Positions 46,236-54,906 of a stretch of DNA of 64,000 nucleotides are shown here, one piece after another (the first letter of the stretch is position 1; every line of letters starts with the position of its first letter). The notes beneath the pieces were generated by a model. The model was not told the DNA's origin. It did no database searches and worked only from the letters and a program-made list of their open reading frames with translations. This DNA is from Phytohabitans maris (GTDB lineage: Bacteria > Actinomycetota > Actinomycetes > Mycobacteriales > Micromonosporaceae): the NCBI RefSeq assembly GCF_031085175.1, contig NZ_JAVHUY010000044.1, forward strand, positions 1 to 64,000. The letters run 5' to 3'. The translations under genes were made by a program, and so were the position numbers.

Positions 46236-46777
46236 GCCGCTGGTACGGGGCCCTCACCACCTGGCTGAGGGCCCGCAGTCGCCGCCAGCGCTACGGGATC
46301 GTGGCGGTGGCCGTGGCGCTCCTGCTCGGGCTCGGCGGCCTGGTCGTGGCCGGCGGGAGCGAGACCGACATCCTCTGGTTCGACGGCCGGCCGGTCGCGG
46401 CGCCGGCCGACGAGCCCGAGCAGGAGCTCGGCGGTGCCACCGAGCCGGAGCGGGAAAGCGGCCAGCGGCAGCCGGCCGGTGCAGTCGAGCCACCGCCGCC
46501 GTACGTGCAGCCCTTCGCGGAGCAGCCGGGCGCCAAACCCCGCGCGCCGCTGCCGTCACCCACCGCCGGCGTCGAGATCGAGGAGGGTACGGACGGTTGC
46601 GACCACGCGTACGGCGATCGCGATGTTTGCGTGCCGTGGGAGTTTCCGGCGGGCGTGACCGACAAGTGCGGTTGGCTTCGAGAGCGGGGATTCGGACCCC
46701 TTAAGATCACCGGTGGGCGCGACCGGCACGGCCTCGACCGCAACGGCGACGGGACCGCGTGTGGCGACGGGGATTGA
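46232..46777 (+). CDS. Membrane-anchored protein with Excalibur-like calcium-binding domain
   Basis: 181 aa. A basic N-terminus and one TM helix (YGIVAVAVALLLGLGGLVVA) anchor it; a long Pro/Glu/Ala linker spans about 65-125; the C-terminus has two Cys pairs and ends GLDRNGDGTACGDGD, the DxNxDGxxC of Excalibur domains, which resemble calcium loops. CDHAYGDRDVCVPWEFP precedes it. It would sit outside the membrane, next to the copper oxidase with which it overlaps by ATGA. Role in the oxidase's glycan system is inferred from coupling. Confidence 0.75.
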   Translation: MSRWYGALTTWLRARSRRQRYGIVAVAVALLLGLGGLVVAGGSETDILWFDGRPVAAPADEPEQELGGATEPERESGQRQPAGAVEPPPPYVQPFAEQPGAKPRAPLPSPTAGVEIEEGTDGCDHAYGDRDVCVPWEFPAGVTDKCGWLRERGFGPLKITGGRDRHGLDRNGDGTACGDGD

Positions 46778-46824
46778 CCGAATTCGGGGGTTCGCTTGTG
46801 GACACGCCGGTCTATCCTGCTTCG

Positions 46825-48408
46825 ATGAGTAGGGCCGCTCGCTCGCAGCTTCCGGTGGCGACGCCCAACGGGGAAGTGCACATCCCGCTGCCGCGCCGCG
46901 TCGGCGAGGTGCTCGTTCCCGAGACGGCCGCGGCGGACGCGACGATCCTGCTGCCGAAGTCGCCGACCGAGGAAGAGGCCGAGCGCAAGCAGCGGCGGGC
47001 GGCGTGGCAGCGTCGGATCGCTTGGGGCGCACCGGCTCTGGCCGCGTTCGCGCTGTGCGTCATCGGGCTGACCGGGCCGGGCCTGTGGGCCGACGAGCTG
47101 GCGACGTGGGGCAACACCACCGTTTCGTGGGCGGAGCTGTGGCGCCAGCTCGACGGCACCGACGCGACGATCGGTCCGTACTATGTCCTGATCCGCGCCT
47201 GGACGACCGTTTTCGGCGACTCCGACCTCGCACTGCGCCTTCCGTCCACTTTGGCCATGGCGGCCGCCGCCGCGGTCGTCGGGCTGATCGGCAACCGCCT
47301 CGGCTCGCCCCGCATCGGCCTGCTCGGCGGTCTCGCCTTCGCGATCCTGCCGATAACCACGCGATACGGGCAGGAGGCCCGGCCGTACGCGTTCGCCGTG
47401 CTCGCCGCGGCGGTGGCCACGCTGCTGCTCCTGCGCCTGATGGAGGGCTTCACGCTCGGCATCGCCCTCGCCTACGCGGCCGCGGTGATGGCGCTCGGCG
47501 CGATGCACATCGTCTCGCTGCTGATACTCGCGGCGCACGGCCTCGCCGTCGCCATCCACCGGCGAAAGCTGCTGTGGCGCTGGACACCGAGCGCGCTGGC
47601 CGGGTTGGTCCCACTCATCCCGATCATCCTGATCGGGCGGCGGCAGCAGGGCACCCAGATCAGCTGGATCCCCCTCACCGACCTGCACCAGATCGAGGCG
47701 TTCGGCACCGACTTCTTCGGCGGCGCCCTCATCGGGGGCGCGGTCATCGCCCTCGGCGCGGCCGCGGTCTCCCGCGAGCGGGGCGCCGTCATGGCCGCCA
47801 GCCTCGCCGCCGTACCCGTGGCCCTGCTCATGCTCCTCGGGTCGGTCACGCACATCTGGCTCCAGCGGTACGTGCTCTACACGATCGTCGGCTGGGCGGT
47901 CCTCATCGGGCTGCTGCTGGCCAAGCGCGGGCTGATCGCGGCGGTCGCCACGCTCGCGGCCCTCGCCGCGCTCTCCCTGCCCGGCCAGGTCGCGGTGCGC
48001 GAGCCCTCGTTCCGGTACCAGGACACGAAGGCGGTCGTGGCGCTGATCGAGCGCGACTACCAGCCCGGCGACGGCATCGTGTACGGCCTGACGGACCGCG
48101 GCCCGGGCGCGCTCAACCGCGACGTGATCGCGCATTACCTGCCGGAAAACCGGCGCCCGACCGATCTGCTCGTCGACCGCCCGATGCGCACCGACGGCTG
48201 GATGGTGGCCAGCGAGCACCAGGACGTGGCGAGCCGGCTGGGCGCGACGCGGCGGGTGTGGGTGCTGCGCCTCGGCGAGTACGGAGATCCACTGGACGAC
48301 CTCGACGGAGGCAAGAAGGACGTCCTTAAGGAACGTTATGATGTCGCGGACAGCTGGTGGACAACCGGCTACACCGTCGCGTTGTTGACCCGGAAGGACC
48401 CTGTGTGA
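46825..48408 (+). CDS. GT-C membrane glycosyltransferase (GT39/ArnT-like)
   Basis: About 527 aa. A ~60-residue cytosolic N-terminus is followed by a polytopic domain of ~10 hydrophobic segments. After TM1 the motif GLWADELATW gives the external Asp-Glu of GT39/GT-C enzymes, and RYGQEARPYAF is the second conserved loop. The C-terminal ~130 residues are soluble (YQDTKAVVALIERDYQPGDG). These enzymes transfer sugars from polyprenyl-phosphate donors at the outer face. ATG 46825 or GTG 46798 could start it. Ends by GTGA overlap with the GT2 gene. Confidence 0.82.
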   Translation: MSRAARSQLPVATPNGEVHIPLPRRVGEVLVPETAAADATILLPKSPTEEEAERKQRRAAWQRRIAWGAPALAAFALCVIGLTGPGLWADELATWGNTTVSWAELWRQLDGTDATIGPYYVLIRAWTTVFGDSDLALRLPSTLAMAAAAAVVGLIGNRLGSPRIGLLGGLAFAILPITTRYGQEARPYAFAVLAAAVATLLLLRLMEGFTLGIALAYAAAVMALGAMHIVSLLILAAHGLAVAIHRRKLLWRWTPSALAGLVPLIPIILIGRRQQGTQISWIPLTDLHQIEAFGTDFFGGALIGGAVIALGAAAVSRERGAVMAASLAAVPVALLMLLGSVTHIWLQRYVLYTIVGWAVLIGLLLAKRGLIAAVATLAALAALSLPGQVAVREPSFRYQDTKAVVALIERDYQPGDGIVYGLTDRGPGALNRDVIAHYLPENRRPTDLLVDRPMRTDGWMVASEHQDVASRLGATRRVWVLRLGEYGDPLDDLDGGKKDVLKERYDVADSWWTTGYTVALLTRKDPV

Positions 48409-49940
48409 CGACACACGTCGCTGCCTCGAGCCGCGACGAGCCGGGTGAGCGGACCCAGATCATCCCGCGGCAGCGCCATCCCGGCGAGACGCACGTGATG
48501 CCCGCCGTGCGCATACCGATCACATCCCGTGGCACCACCATGGCGCAGCGTCACGCCAGCTGGCTGCCGCGGCTGTGGCCGCTCGTCGCGTGGTTCGTCG
48601 CCGTCCTCGGCGTCACGCTCTGGCTGAGCGTCAAGTCGACCGGGCCGCTCGGCGCGGTGGTGACCGTCGTCTGGACCTACCCGGTGATCGGCACGGTCAT
48701 CGGCATCGTGGGCGCGCTCGTCACCCGCCGCCGGCTGCGCCGAGACCGGCTCACCGCGGCCGACGACCAGATCATCCGGAGCAAGGACCGGCTCGTGGTC
48801 GTCGTGCCGACGATCGGCCGCCACGACACCTATCCGGCACTCGACCGGGTCGTCCACTCGTACATCACGTACCTGCCGGAGTGCTTTCCCAAGCTCCGCG
48901 TCGACGTGGTAATCGAAGAGGGCTGCGAGGCGGCGGAAAAGATCCACAAGCTGGGCGAGATCAGCCGGTACATCCGGATCGTCACGGTGCCGCAGAGCTA
49001 CCACACGGTCAACCGCACCAAGTTCAAGTCGCGGGCCAACAACTACGCACACGAGCTGCGCATCGCCCAGCACGAAGACCGCGACGACGTCTGGGTGCTG
49101 CACATGGACGACGACACCGGCGTCGGCCTGGATACGGCGATCGCGCTGGCCCGCCTCATCGAGCAGCAGCGCGACCTCGGCGACAAGGCGTGCCACCTGG
49201 CCCAGGGCATCCTGACCTACCCGCGCGAGCACGCCCGCAACCGGCTCACCTGGCTCGCCGACGCCAGCCGGCCGATCGCCGACGTCACGGTCTACTCGGC
49301 GTTCACCGGCGGCGGTCACCCGCTGGCCGGCGTGCACGGCGAGCTGCTGCTGGTCCGCGCCTCGGTGGAGGCCGAGATCGGCTGGGACTTCGGGCCGGAG
49401 GCGATCGTCGAAGACGCCCAGTTCTCGCTGATCTTCAGCCGCCGGTACCCCGGGCGCAGCGCCTGGTTCGCCGGCCGCTGCTACGGCGCCTCGCCGGCCA
49501 CCGTGCGCGACTTCTTCCGGCAGCGGGAGCGGTGGGCCTGGGGGCTGATCGGGCTCTCGCTCGACGACCGCATCCCGCTGCGCGACCGGCTCTACATCGG
49601 ATACTCGACGTTCACCTGGGTGGTCAGCCCGTTGCAGCACCTCGGCCCGATCCTGCTGCTGGGCTGGCTGCTCGGCTCGTTCGACACCGTGCCGATCACG
49701 CTGCTCGTGCTGCCGATCTGGGCGCTCAACATGGCGTACGCGATCTGGCTCTACTCCGAAGGGCTGCGCATCAACGTGAGCGTCTCCCGCCGCGCCAAGT
49801 ACCGGTGGTGGGAAGGGATAGCCGTGGTCCTGCTCGTCCCGATCTTCTCGCTGATGGAGGGGATCGGTGCCCTCCGCGGCCTGATCCGCTACCTGCGCGG
49901 CGGCCAGCAGCAGTTCGTCGTCATCGCCAAGCCGATATGA
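48405..49940 (+). CDS. Membrane GT2 glycan synthase, egghead/Bre-3-like
   Basis: 511 aa. TM helices at about 52-75 and 82-105, a cytosolic GT2 domain at 125-390 and C-terminal TM helices at about 400-495. Catalytic set: DDD 235-237 (VLHMDDDTGV), ED 336-337 (IVEDAQF) and QRERW 373-377. The run KFKSRANNYAHEL before the DDD, and GGGHPLAGVHGELLLVR after it, fit the egghead beta-1,4-mannosyltransferase group better than cellulose synthases. GTG 48405 has GGAAGGA upstream. Adjacent GH113-like lipoprotein supports a beta-mannan- or beta-glucan-like product (inference). Confidence 0.85.
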   Translation: MTTHVAASSRDEPGERTQIIPRQRHPGETHVMPAVRIPITSRGTTMAQRHASWLPRLWPLVAWFVAVLGVTLWLSVKSTGPLGAVVTVVWTYPVIGTVIGIVGALVTRRRLRRDRLTAADDQIIRSKDRLVVVVPTIGRHDTYPALDRVVHSYITYLPECFPKLRVDVVIEEGCEAAEKIHKLGEISRYIRIVTVPQSYHTVNRTKFKSRANNYAHELRIAQHEDRDDVWVLHMDDDTGVGLDTAIALARLIEQQRDLGDKACHLAQGILTYPREHARNRLTWLADASRPIADVTVYSAFTGGGHPLAGVHGELLLVRASVEAEIGWDFGPEAIVEDAQFSLIFSRRYPGRSAWFAGRCYGASPATVRDFFRQRERWAWGLIGLSLDDRIPLRDRLYIGYSTFTWVVSPLQHLGPILLLGWLLGSFDTVPITLLVLPIWALNMAYAIWLYSEGLRINVSVSRRAKYRWWEGIAVVLLVPIFSLMEGIGALRGLIRYLRGGQQQFVVIAKPI

Positions 49941-51094
49941 GAGCCACCGTCGCCGCCCGCTGCGCCGCCGCCCTGGCGGTGCTGCTCGCCGCCGGCTGCT
50001 CCTCCGGCGAGGGTGACCCGCTGTCCCGCCTCTCCCAGGGGCCGCCCCAGGCCGGCGGCGGGCAGCCCGGGGCGAGCGCGTCGGCCGGGCCGGTGGTGGC
50101 CCAGGTGCGCCAGCCGTGGCAGCCGGGCATGCGGCAGTACGGCATCGCGGTCTACTGGGAGAACAACGGCGACGACACCGACCAGATCGTGCGGGCCAAG
50201 GCGCAAAAGGTCTTCGACCACGTGGTCGCGCTCGGCGCCAACTCGGTCTCCATCTCGTTCTCGTTCGTGATGGACTCGGCGTACGCCGACGCGGTGCGGA
50301 TGGACCACCCGATCACCCCGTCGCCGTCCCGCTTGGAGGTCGTGCTCGACGAGGCCAACAAGCGCGGGCTGCGCACCGCCGTCCGCCCGATGCTCAACGA
50401 GCGCAACCTGACCGACGACGACCCCGACATGTGGCGCGGCTCGATCAAGCCGGAAAACCGGACGAAGTGGTTCGCCTCGTACCGGGACATGCTGGTCGAG
50501 TACGCGAAGGTGGCCGAGGCCGCGAAGGCGGCGACGTTCGTGGTCGGCACCGAGCTCAACTCGATGGAGAGCAGCACGACCGGCTGGCGTACGGTCGCGA
50601 CCGGCGTCAAGGCGGTCTACAGCGGCGAGATCGACTACAGCGCCAACTACGACCGGCTCCGCGAAGACGGTCCCGCGCCGGGCATCACGCTCTCCGTCGA
50701 CGCGTACCCGCCGCTGGAGGTGGGCGACACCGCGTCGGTGAGCCGGCTCGTCGAGGGGTGGAACGACTGGCTCGACGAGGCCCGGGGCAGCGGCAAGCTC
50801 TCCGACCTGGTGCTGGCCGAGGTGGCGATCGGCGCTCGCTCCGGCGCGTACAAGGAGCCGTGGTCGCCGCGGGCCAAGGGCACACTCAAGCCGGAGATCC
50901 AGCAGCGCTGGTTCGACACCGCCTGCCAGGTGATGCGCGAGCGCGACCTCGGCGGCATCTACTTCTGGATGATCAACCTCGACACCGACCCGAAGGCGAA
51001 GCCGTCGAGCGAGTCCCCGATGGACTTCCTGGGCCGGCCGGGCGAGCAAAACATCGCCCGCTGCTTCGCCAAGGACGCCAAGCGAGCCGGCTGA
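49937..51094 (+). CDS. Lipoprotein glycosidase, GH113-like
   Basis: 385 aa. Lipobox LAAGC puts the lipidated Cys at 21; a Gly/Pro/Ser linker follows to ~60; then a TIM-barrel glycosidase. GIAVYWENNGDD and ANSVSISFSFVMDSAYAD are early strands; TFVVGTELNSME gives the likely acid/base Glu206 and LVLAEVAIGARSG the likely nucleophile Glu295. Pattern best fits GH113 beta-mannanase-like enzymes. Outer-leaflet location suggests trimming of the polymer made by the coupled GT2 (ATGA overlap). Endoglycosidase specificity not proven. Confidence 0.72.
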   Translation: MRATVAARCAAALAVLLAAGCSSGEGDPLSRLSQGPPQAGGGQPGASASAGPVVAQVRQPWQPGMRQYGIAVYWENNGDDTDQIVRAKAQKVFDHVVALGANSVSISFSFVMDSAYADAVRMDHPITPSPSRLEVVLDEANKRGLRTAVRPMLNERNLTDDDPDMWRGSIKPENRTKWFASYRDMLVEYAKVAEAAKAATFVVGTELNSMESSTTGWRTVATGVKAVYSGEIDYSANYDRLREDGPAPGITLSVDAYPPLEVGDTASVSRLVEGWNDWLDEARGSGKLSDLVLAEVAIGARSGAYKEPWSPRAKGTLKPEIQQRWFDTACQVMRERDLGGIYFWMINLDTDPKAKPSSESPMDFLGRPGEQNIARCFAKDAKRAG

Positions 51095-51101
51095 GCCCGC
51101 C

Positions 51102-51383
51102 ATGCCCCGCCGCAACCCCGACCGGGACGACGTCCCGCCGCTCGACCTGGAACGCGCCCGGCAGGGCGTACAGCGGGTGCAGCAGTGGAGCGACGGCGAC
51201 TGGGCGGTGCGCACGATCCCCGGCGGGGCATCCACCAAGACGTACCGGTGCCCCGGCTGCAACCAGGAGATCCGCCCCGGTACCCCGCACGTGGTGGCCT
51301 GGCCGGCCGACGGGCGCGGCGACGAGAGCGACCGCCGGCACTGGCACGCCGGCTGCTGGCGGGCGCGTGAGCGGCGCCGCTAA
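51102..51383 (+). CDS. Small conserved actinobacterial zinc-ribbon protein
   Basis: 93 aa. Charged N-terminus (MPRRNPDRDD), helix LERARQGVQRVQQW, then TKTYRCPGCNQEIRPGTPHVVAWP and RRHWHAGCWRARERRR: CPGC plus H-x-x-C gives one zinc site. Seen as a single conserved small protein in many actinobacteria, function unknown. Starts 8 bases after the GH113-like stop, so possibly the last gene of that operon. Confidence 0.8.
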   Translation: MPRRNPDRDDVPPLDLERARQGVQRVQQWSDGDWAVRTIPGGASTKTYRCPGCNQEIRPGTPHVVAWPADGRGDESDRRHWHAGCWRARERRR

Positions 51384-51431
51384 AAGCGCGACCCGGGTGC
51401 CGCGCCCCGGCCTCGGTGAAAGACTTGGGCC

Positions 51432-52244
51432 GTGAGTGAGAAGATCCGCGCCAACTCGATCCTGCCCGGCCGGCGGGAGGACATCGAACTGCACACCGCA
51501 GACGGTCTCAAGCTGGTCGGCGAGCTGGCCCTCCCGGCCGACCGCGACCCGGTCGGCACGCTGATCTGCGTGCACCCGCTGCCCACCCACGGCGGCATGA
51601 TGGACAGCCACCTCTTCCGCAAGGCGGCGTGGCGGCTGCCCGCGCTGGCCGGGCTGGCGGTGCTGCGGTTCAACACGCGGGGCACGAGCAGCGTCCGGGG
51701 CACCAGCGAGGGGGAGTTCGACAAGGCGGTCGGCGAGCGCTACGACGTGGCGGCCGCGATCGAGCACGCGGAGTTCGCCGGGCTGCCCAACCTGTGGCTG
51801 GTCGGCTGGTCGTTCGGCACCGACCTGGTGCTCAAGTACGGCTGCGACCCGGCGATCGCCGGCGCGATCCTGCTCTCCCCGCCGCTCCGCTTCGCGAACG
51901 AGGACGACCTGGCGGTCTGGGCGGAGTCCGGCAAACCGGTCACCGCGCTGGTCCCGGAGCTCGACGACTACCTGCGGCCCGAGGAAGCCCGCCAGCGGTT
52001 CGCCGCGATCCCGCAGGCCGAGGTGATCGGCGTCGACGGCGCCAAGCACCTCTGGGTGGGCGACGCCGAGCGGGTGCTGGACGAGATCGTCGCCCGGGTC
52101 GCCCCGCGCGTGCCCACCCCACTACCGTCCACATGGGACGGCCCGATGGAGTCCGGCGACGCCAGCGCCTACGCCGACCGCACGGTAGCCGCCTTCGCCG
52201 ACGTTCCGGTGGCCGGCCCACCCCAGCGCCGCGGCGACACCTAG
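51432..52244 (+). CDS. Alpha/beta hydrolase
   Basis: 270 aa. ICVHPLPTHGG near 51 gives the oxyanion strand, LRFNTRGTSS is typical of the CocE/OsmC-linked bacterial hydrolases, and LVGWSFGTDL carries nucleophile Ser in GWSFG. The catalytic His is probably in GAKHLWVGD. No signal peptide. Resembles the uncharacterised KANL3/Tex30-like group. GTG 51432. Convergent with the O-antigen polymerase gene; not clearly part of the glycan system. Confidence 0.88.
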   Translation: MSEKIRANSILPGRREDIELHTADGLKLVGELALPADRDPVGTLICVHPLPTHGGMMDSHLFRKAAWRLPALAGLAVLRFNTRGTSSVRGTSEGEFDKAVGERYDVAAAIEHAEFAGLPNLWLVGWSFGTDLVLKYGCDPAIAGAILLSPPLRFANEDDLAVWAESGKPVTALVPELDDYLRPEEARQRFAAIPQAEVIGVDGAKHLWVGDAERVLDEIVARVAPRVPTPLPSTWDGPMESGDASAYADRTVAAFADVPVAGPPQRRGDT

Positions 52245-52262
52245 ATTCAGAAAGATGTGCCC

Positions 52263-52298
52263 GGCCCCCGCCAGCCGCGGACCGTTTGCGCGGGGGCC
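52263..52298. terminator. GC hairpin downstream of the hydrolase
   Basis: GGCCCCCGC (52263-52271) pairs perfectly with GCGGGGGCC (52290-52298), loop 18 nt, in the gap between the convergent hydrolase and polymerase genes. No T-run; could terminate either transcript. Confidence 0.55.
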
Positions 52299-52307
52299 CC
52301 GCGCGAC

Positions 52308-52337
52308 GGTCTGGACCACGGCGGGCGTCGCGGTAGC
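52308..52337 (+). repeat. 30-nt dispersed repeat, copy 3
   Basis: Begins GGTCTGGACCACGGCGGGCG; one difference from 36632-36661. Followed by AAAGCTTTTGTCTTT, a T-richer patch near the polymerase stop. Confidence 0.65.
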
Positions 52338-52360
52338 CCAAAGCTTTTGTCTTTACGCCC

Positions 52361-53758
52361 TCAGATGTTGGTGGGGGTGGCGGTCGGGTCGTGCTGGACG
52401 GCGCCGGGGCCCTGGGTGCGCACCTGGCGTGACGGGTGCAGCAGCCGCCACAGGGCGGCGGAGCAGCCGGTCACGACCGAGAGGACCGCCACGAACGTCG
52501 TGAACGAGAGCGCGTCGAACGTGCCTTCCACCACGATCGCCACGATCTGCACGGTGATCAGGCAGCCGCACAGGTGGCGGTCGGCGGGTGCCTTGGAGCG
52601 GCGGAACGCCATGATCGCCAGGATGATCGCGGTCAGGTGCAGGCCGGCGAGGGTGGCCACGCCGACGAGGCCGCCGCTGACCACATGGCCCAGCCACTGG
52701 TTGTCGAGGAACGTGTAGACGCTCGGGATGAACGTGCCCTGCCCGCGGCCGAACCACGGTCGCTGACTGAAGAAGTAGCCGACGATCTCGTAGTCGTCCT
52801 TGCGGCCCTGGACGCTCGGGTCGTTGCCCCAGTTGGAGAAGAGCCCGGTGATCGACCCGAGCAGCCCCGGCCGGACCACCGCGAGCGCCCCCATCAGCGC
52901 GAGGAACGGCAGCCCGAGGTTGTAGCGCATCCGCCAGTTCCAGAAGGGGATCATCACGACGAGCGTGACCAGCAGCGCGAGCGTGCCGGTGCGGGAGACG
53001 GTCATCGGGATGGCGGCGAGGATCAGCACGGTGGCGACGGCGCTGGCCTGCCGCGCGATGCCCTTTTCGGCGAACCGCGCCATGTGCACGCCGAACGGCA
53101 GGATCATCGCCATCAGCGCGCCGAACTCGATGTAGTGCGCGGCCGTGCTCGCCACGCCCGAGCGGCTCGATCCGGACTCAGGGATGCCGCCGCCGTAGTC
53201 GCTGAGGTTGGCCAGGCCGGGCACCTTGATGTACGCCGTAAGGTCGATGCCGAGCGTAGCTTGCAGGATGCCGATGAACGCCATGCCGCTGGCCGCGAAG
53301 ACCATCGTCTGCAGGACGCTGTCGAGCCGCTGTCGGTTGGGCACCCCATCGGCGAACGCGACCATCGGGCCGAGGAACGCGAGGCAGGCGAGCATCGCCC
53401 GGTCGGCGCCGCTGGCCTCGATCGACGGCATCGAGCGGTAGAGCCCGGCCGCGTACGAGATCATGAAGCTGGTCAGGTATGCCGCGACCGCCCACCGCAT
53501 CGGCTGCGGTCCCCGCGTCGCGAGCCGGGGGTGGGCCCGGGCCAGCACCCACACGACGAAGAGCGCGAGGCCCATCAGGGTCGCCGGCCGCCCCAGGTCA
53601 CTGAACTGGGGCAGCACCAGACCGGCCGGCAGCATCAGGGCGAGCAGCGCCAGCAGGCTGATCAGGAAGCTGACGTCGATCAGGTGCCGCCGCTGCCGCG
53701 ACGTGTATGTCCCGGTGTCGACCAGCGACGGATCGAGGTCGACGGTGCTGACGGTCAA
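52361..53758 (-). CDS. O-antigen polymerase/ligase-like membrane protein
   Basis: 465 aa with about 11-12 hydrophobic segments and a large external loop around residues 175-220 (LANLSDYGGGIPESGSSRSG). A late loop has YEIVGYFFSQRPWFGRGQGT, the Wzy_C/O-antigen ligase hallmark (RPxxGxG). Predicted to polymerise or ligate polyprenyl-linked glycan repeats. Starts with an ATGA overlap on the Wzz-like gene, so chain-length protein and polymerase are coupled. Confidence 0.87.
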   Translation of the reverse strand: MTVSTVDLDPSLVDTGTYTSRQRRHLIDVSFLISLLALLALMLPAGLVLPQFSDLGRPATLMGLALFVVWVLARAHPRLATRGPQPMRWAVAAYLTSFMISYAAGLYRSMPSIEASGADRAMLACLAFLGPMVAFADGVPNRQRLDSVLQTMVFAASGMAFIGILQATLGIDLTAYIKVPGLANLSDYGGGIPESGSSRSGVASTAAHYIEFGALMAMILPFGVHMARFAEKGIARQASAVATVLILAAIPMTVSRTGTLALLVTLVVMIPFWNWRMRYNLGLPFLALMGALAVVRPGLLGSITGLFSNWGNDPSVQGRKDDYEIVGYFFSQRPWFGRGQGTFIPSVYTFLDNQWLGHVVSGGLVGVATLAGLHLTAIILAIMAFRRSKAPADRHLCGCLITVQIVAIVVEGTFDALSFTTFVAVLSVVTGCSAALWRLLHPSRQVRTQGPGAVQHDPTATPTNI

Positions 53759-54906
53759 TTCGGCGTCGCTGACGGCGGTGGCCGCTGCCCGTCGTCACGG
53801 TCGGGTGTCATCCACCGCAGGCGGCCGAGCGGGAGGACCGTGGTGGCGTCTTCGGAGACCGGCATAGCGCCGGAGTCGGACGATTGGCTGCCGGCCTTGG
53901 CCTCGCCGTCCTGCTCCGGCTGCTGCTGGCCGGACTCGCGGCGGCTCCAGTTGCCGATCCCGCTGATCACGATCGTCTGCTCGACGTCGTCACCGGTGGG
54001 GCGGTGGCCGGAGCCGTTCTCCCCGGGCTTGCCGGGCGGCGGGGCGGCCGCCTTGCTCTGCACCACGCGGCCCTTGCTGCCGTTTCCGTTACGGCCGTTG
54101 CCATTGCCGTTGGTGCCGGGCGCGCCCTCGCCGTCCGGCCAGCCGACCCCGGCCCGCGCGCGAGCCACTTTGGACACTCGCACCGGCTTGCCCGGGATGA
54201 TCTGGGTGTCGCCGGACTCGGGCTGGGTGGGCGGGTAACGCCGGGCGGGCACCGAGGCCGAACCGGACGTGCCGGCCGCACCGGCCCGCCGGCGCACCTC
54301 GCGGCGGCGCAGGAGGGCGTCCAGCAGGAGGACGACCGAAAGCGTGATCACGAGCCCGATCGCCGTGACGACGATGAGCGTGCGCTTGACGTTGGAGGTG
54401 ACGACCTGGATGTTTTGCCCGGAGTCGAGCGCCTCGAGCGTGATCGCCTCGCCGCCCTCCACACCGTACGGCGACTGGAGCCGCTCCAGCTGGGCGGTGA
54501 GCGCGTCGATCAGCCGGGCGAGCGTCGCCTTGGCGAGCTGCTCGGAGCTGGCCACGACCTCGATCTCGACGATGGGCAGCTGCGTGCCGCCGATCGAGGC
54601 GACCCACTCCTCGGAGAGGCCCTCGCCTTGGAGCTCGCGCTTGATGTCGGCGCGCGCCGAGTAGATCACGAGCGCGTCGGCGAGCGAGTAGACATTCCAC
54701 GGGCTGACCGTCTGCGGGCTCTGCGCCTTCTTCGGGTCGACGGCCGGCTGCTCGCTGGGCGGCAGCAGGGTCACGTGCCCGGTCGTCTTGTAGTCCGGCT
54801 TGACGCTGGAGGAGACGAAATAGGCCATGACCAGGGTCAACACCAGAAGCGGCAGCGCCACCCATTTGTGGCGCCACAACACCTTTGTGACATCCCAGAG
54901 ATCCAT
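53755..54906 (-). CDS. Wzz-like polysaccharide co-polymerase with long disordered tail
   Basis: 383 aa. Two TM helices bracket an external domain: first at about 15-35 (WVALPLLVLTLVMAYFVSS), second near 178-200 (TLIVVTAIGLVITLSVVLLL). The N-terminus DLWDVTKVLWRHKW is the usual Wzz/CapA start. No BY-kinase domain follows. Instead a ~180-residue Gly/Asn/Pro/Glu-rich cytosolic tail contains GDTQIIPGKPVRV and VEQTIVISGIG, Thr-rich spots that could be phosphorylated (inference). Regulates chain length of the polymer made by its coupled polymerase. Confidence 0.85.
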   Translation of the reverse strand: MDLWDVTKVLWRHKWVALPLLVLTLVMAYFVSSSVKPDYKTTGHVTLLPPSEQPAVDPKKAQSPQTVSPWNVYSLADALVIYSARADIKRELQGEGLSEEWVASIGGTQLPIVEIEVVASSEQLAKATLARLIDALTAQLERLQSPYGVEGGEAITLEALDSGQNIQVVTSNVKRTLIVVTAIGLVITLSVVLLLDALLRRREVRRRAGAAGTSGSASVPARRYPPTQPESGDTQIIPGKPVRVSKVARARAGVGWPDGEGAPGTNGNGNGRNGNGSKGRVVQSKAAAPPPGKPGENGSGHRPTGDDVEQTIVISGIGNWSRRESGQQQPEQDGEAKAGSQSSDSGAMPVSEDATTVLPLGRLRWMTPDRDDGQRPPPSATPN

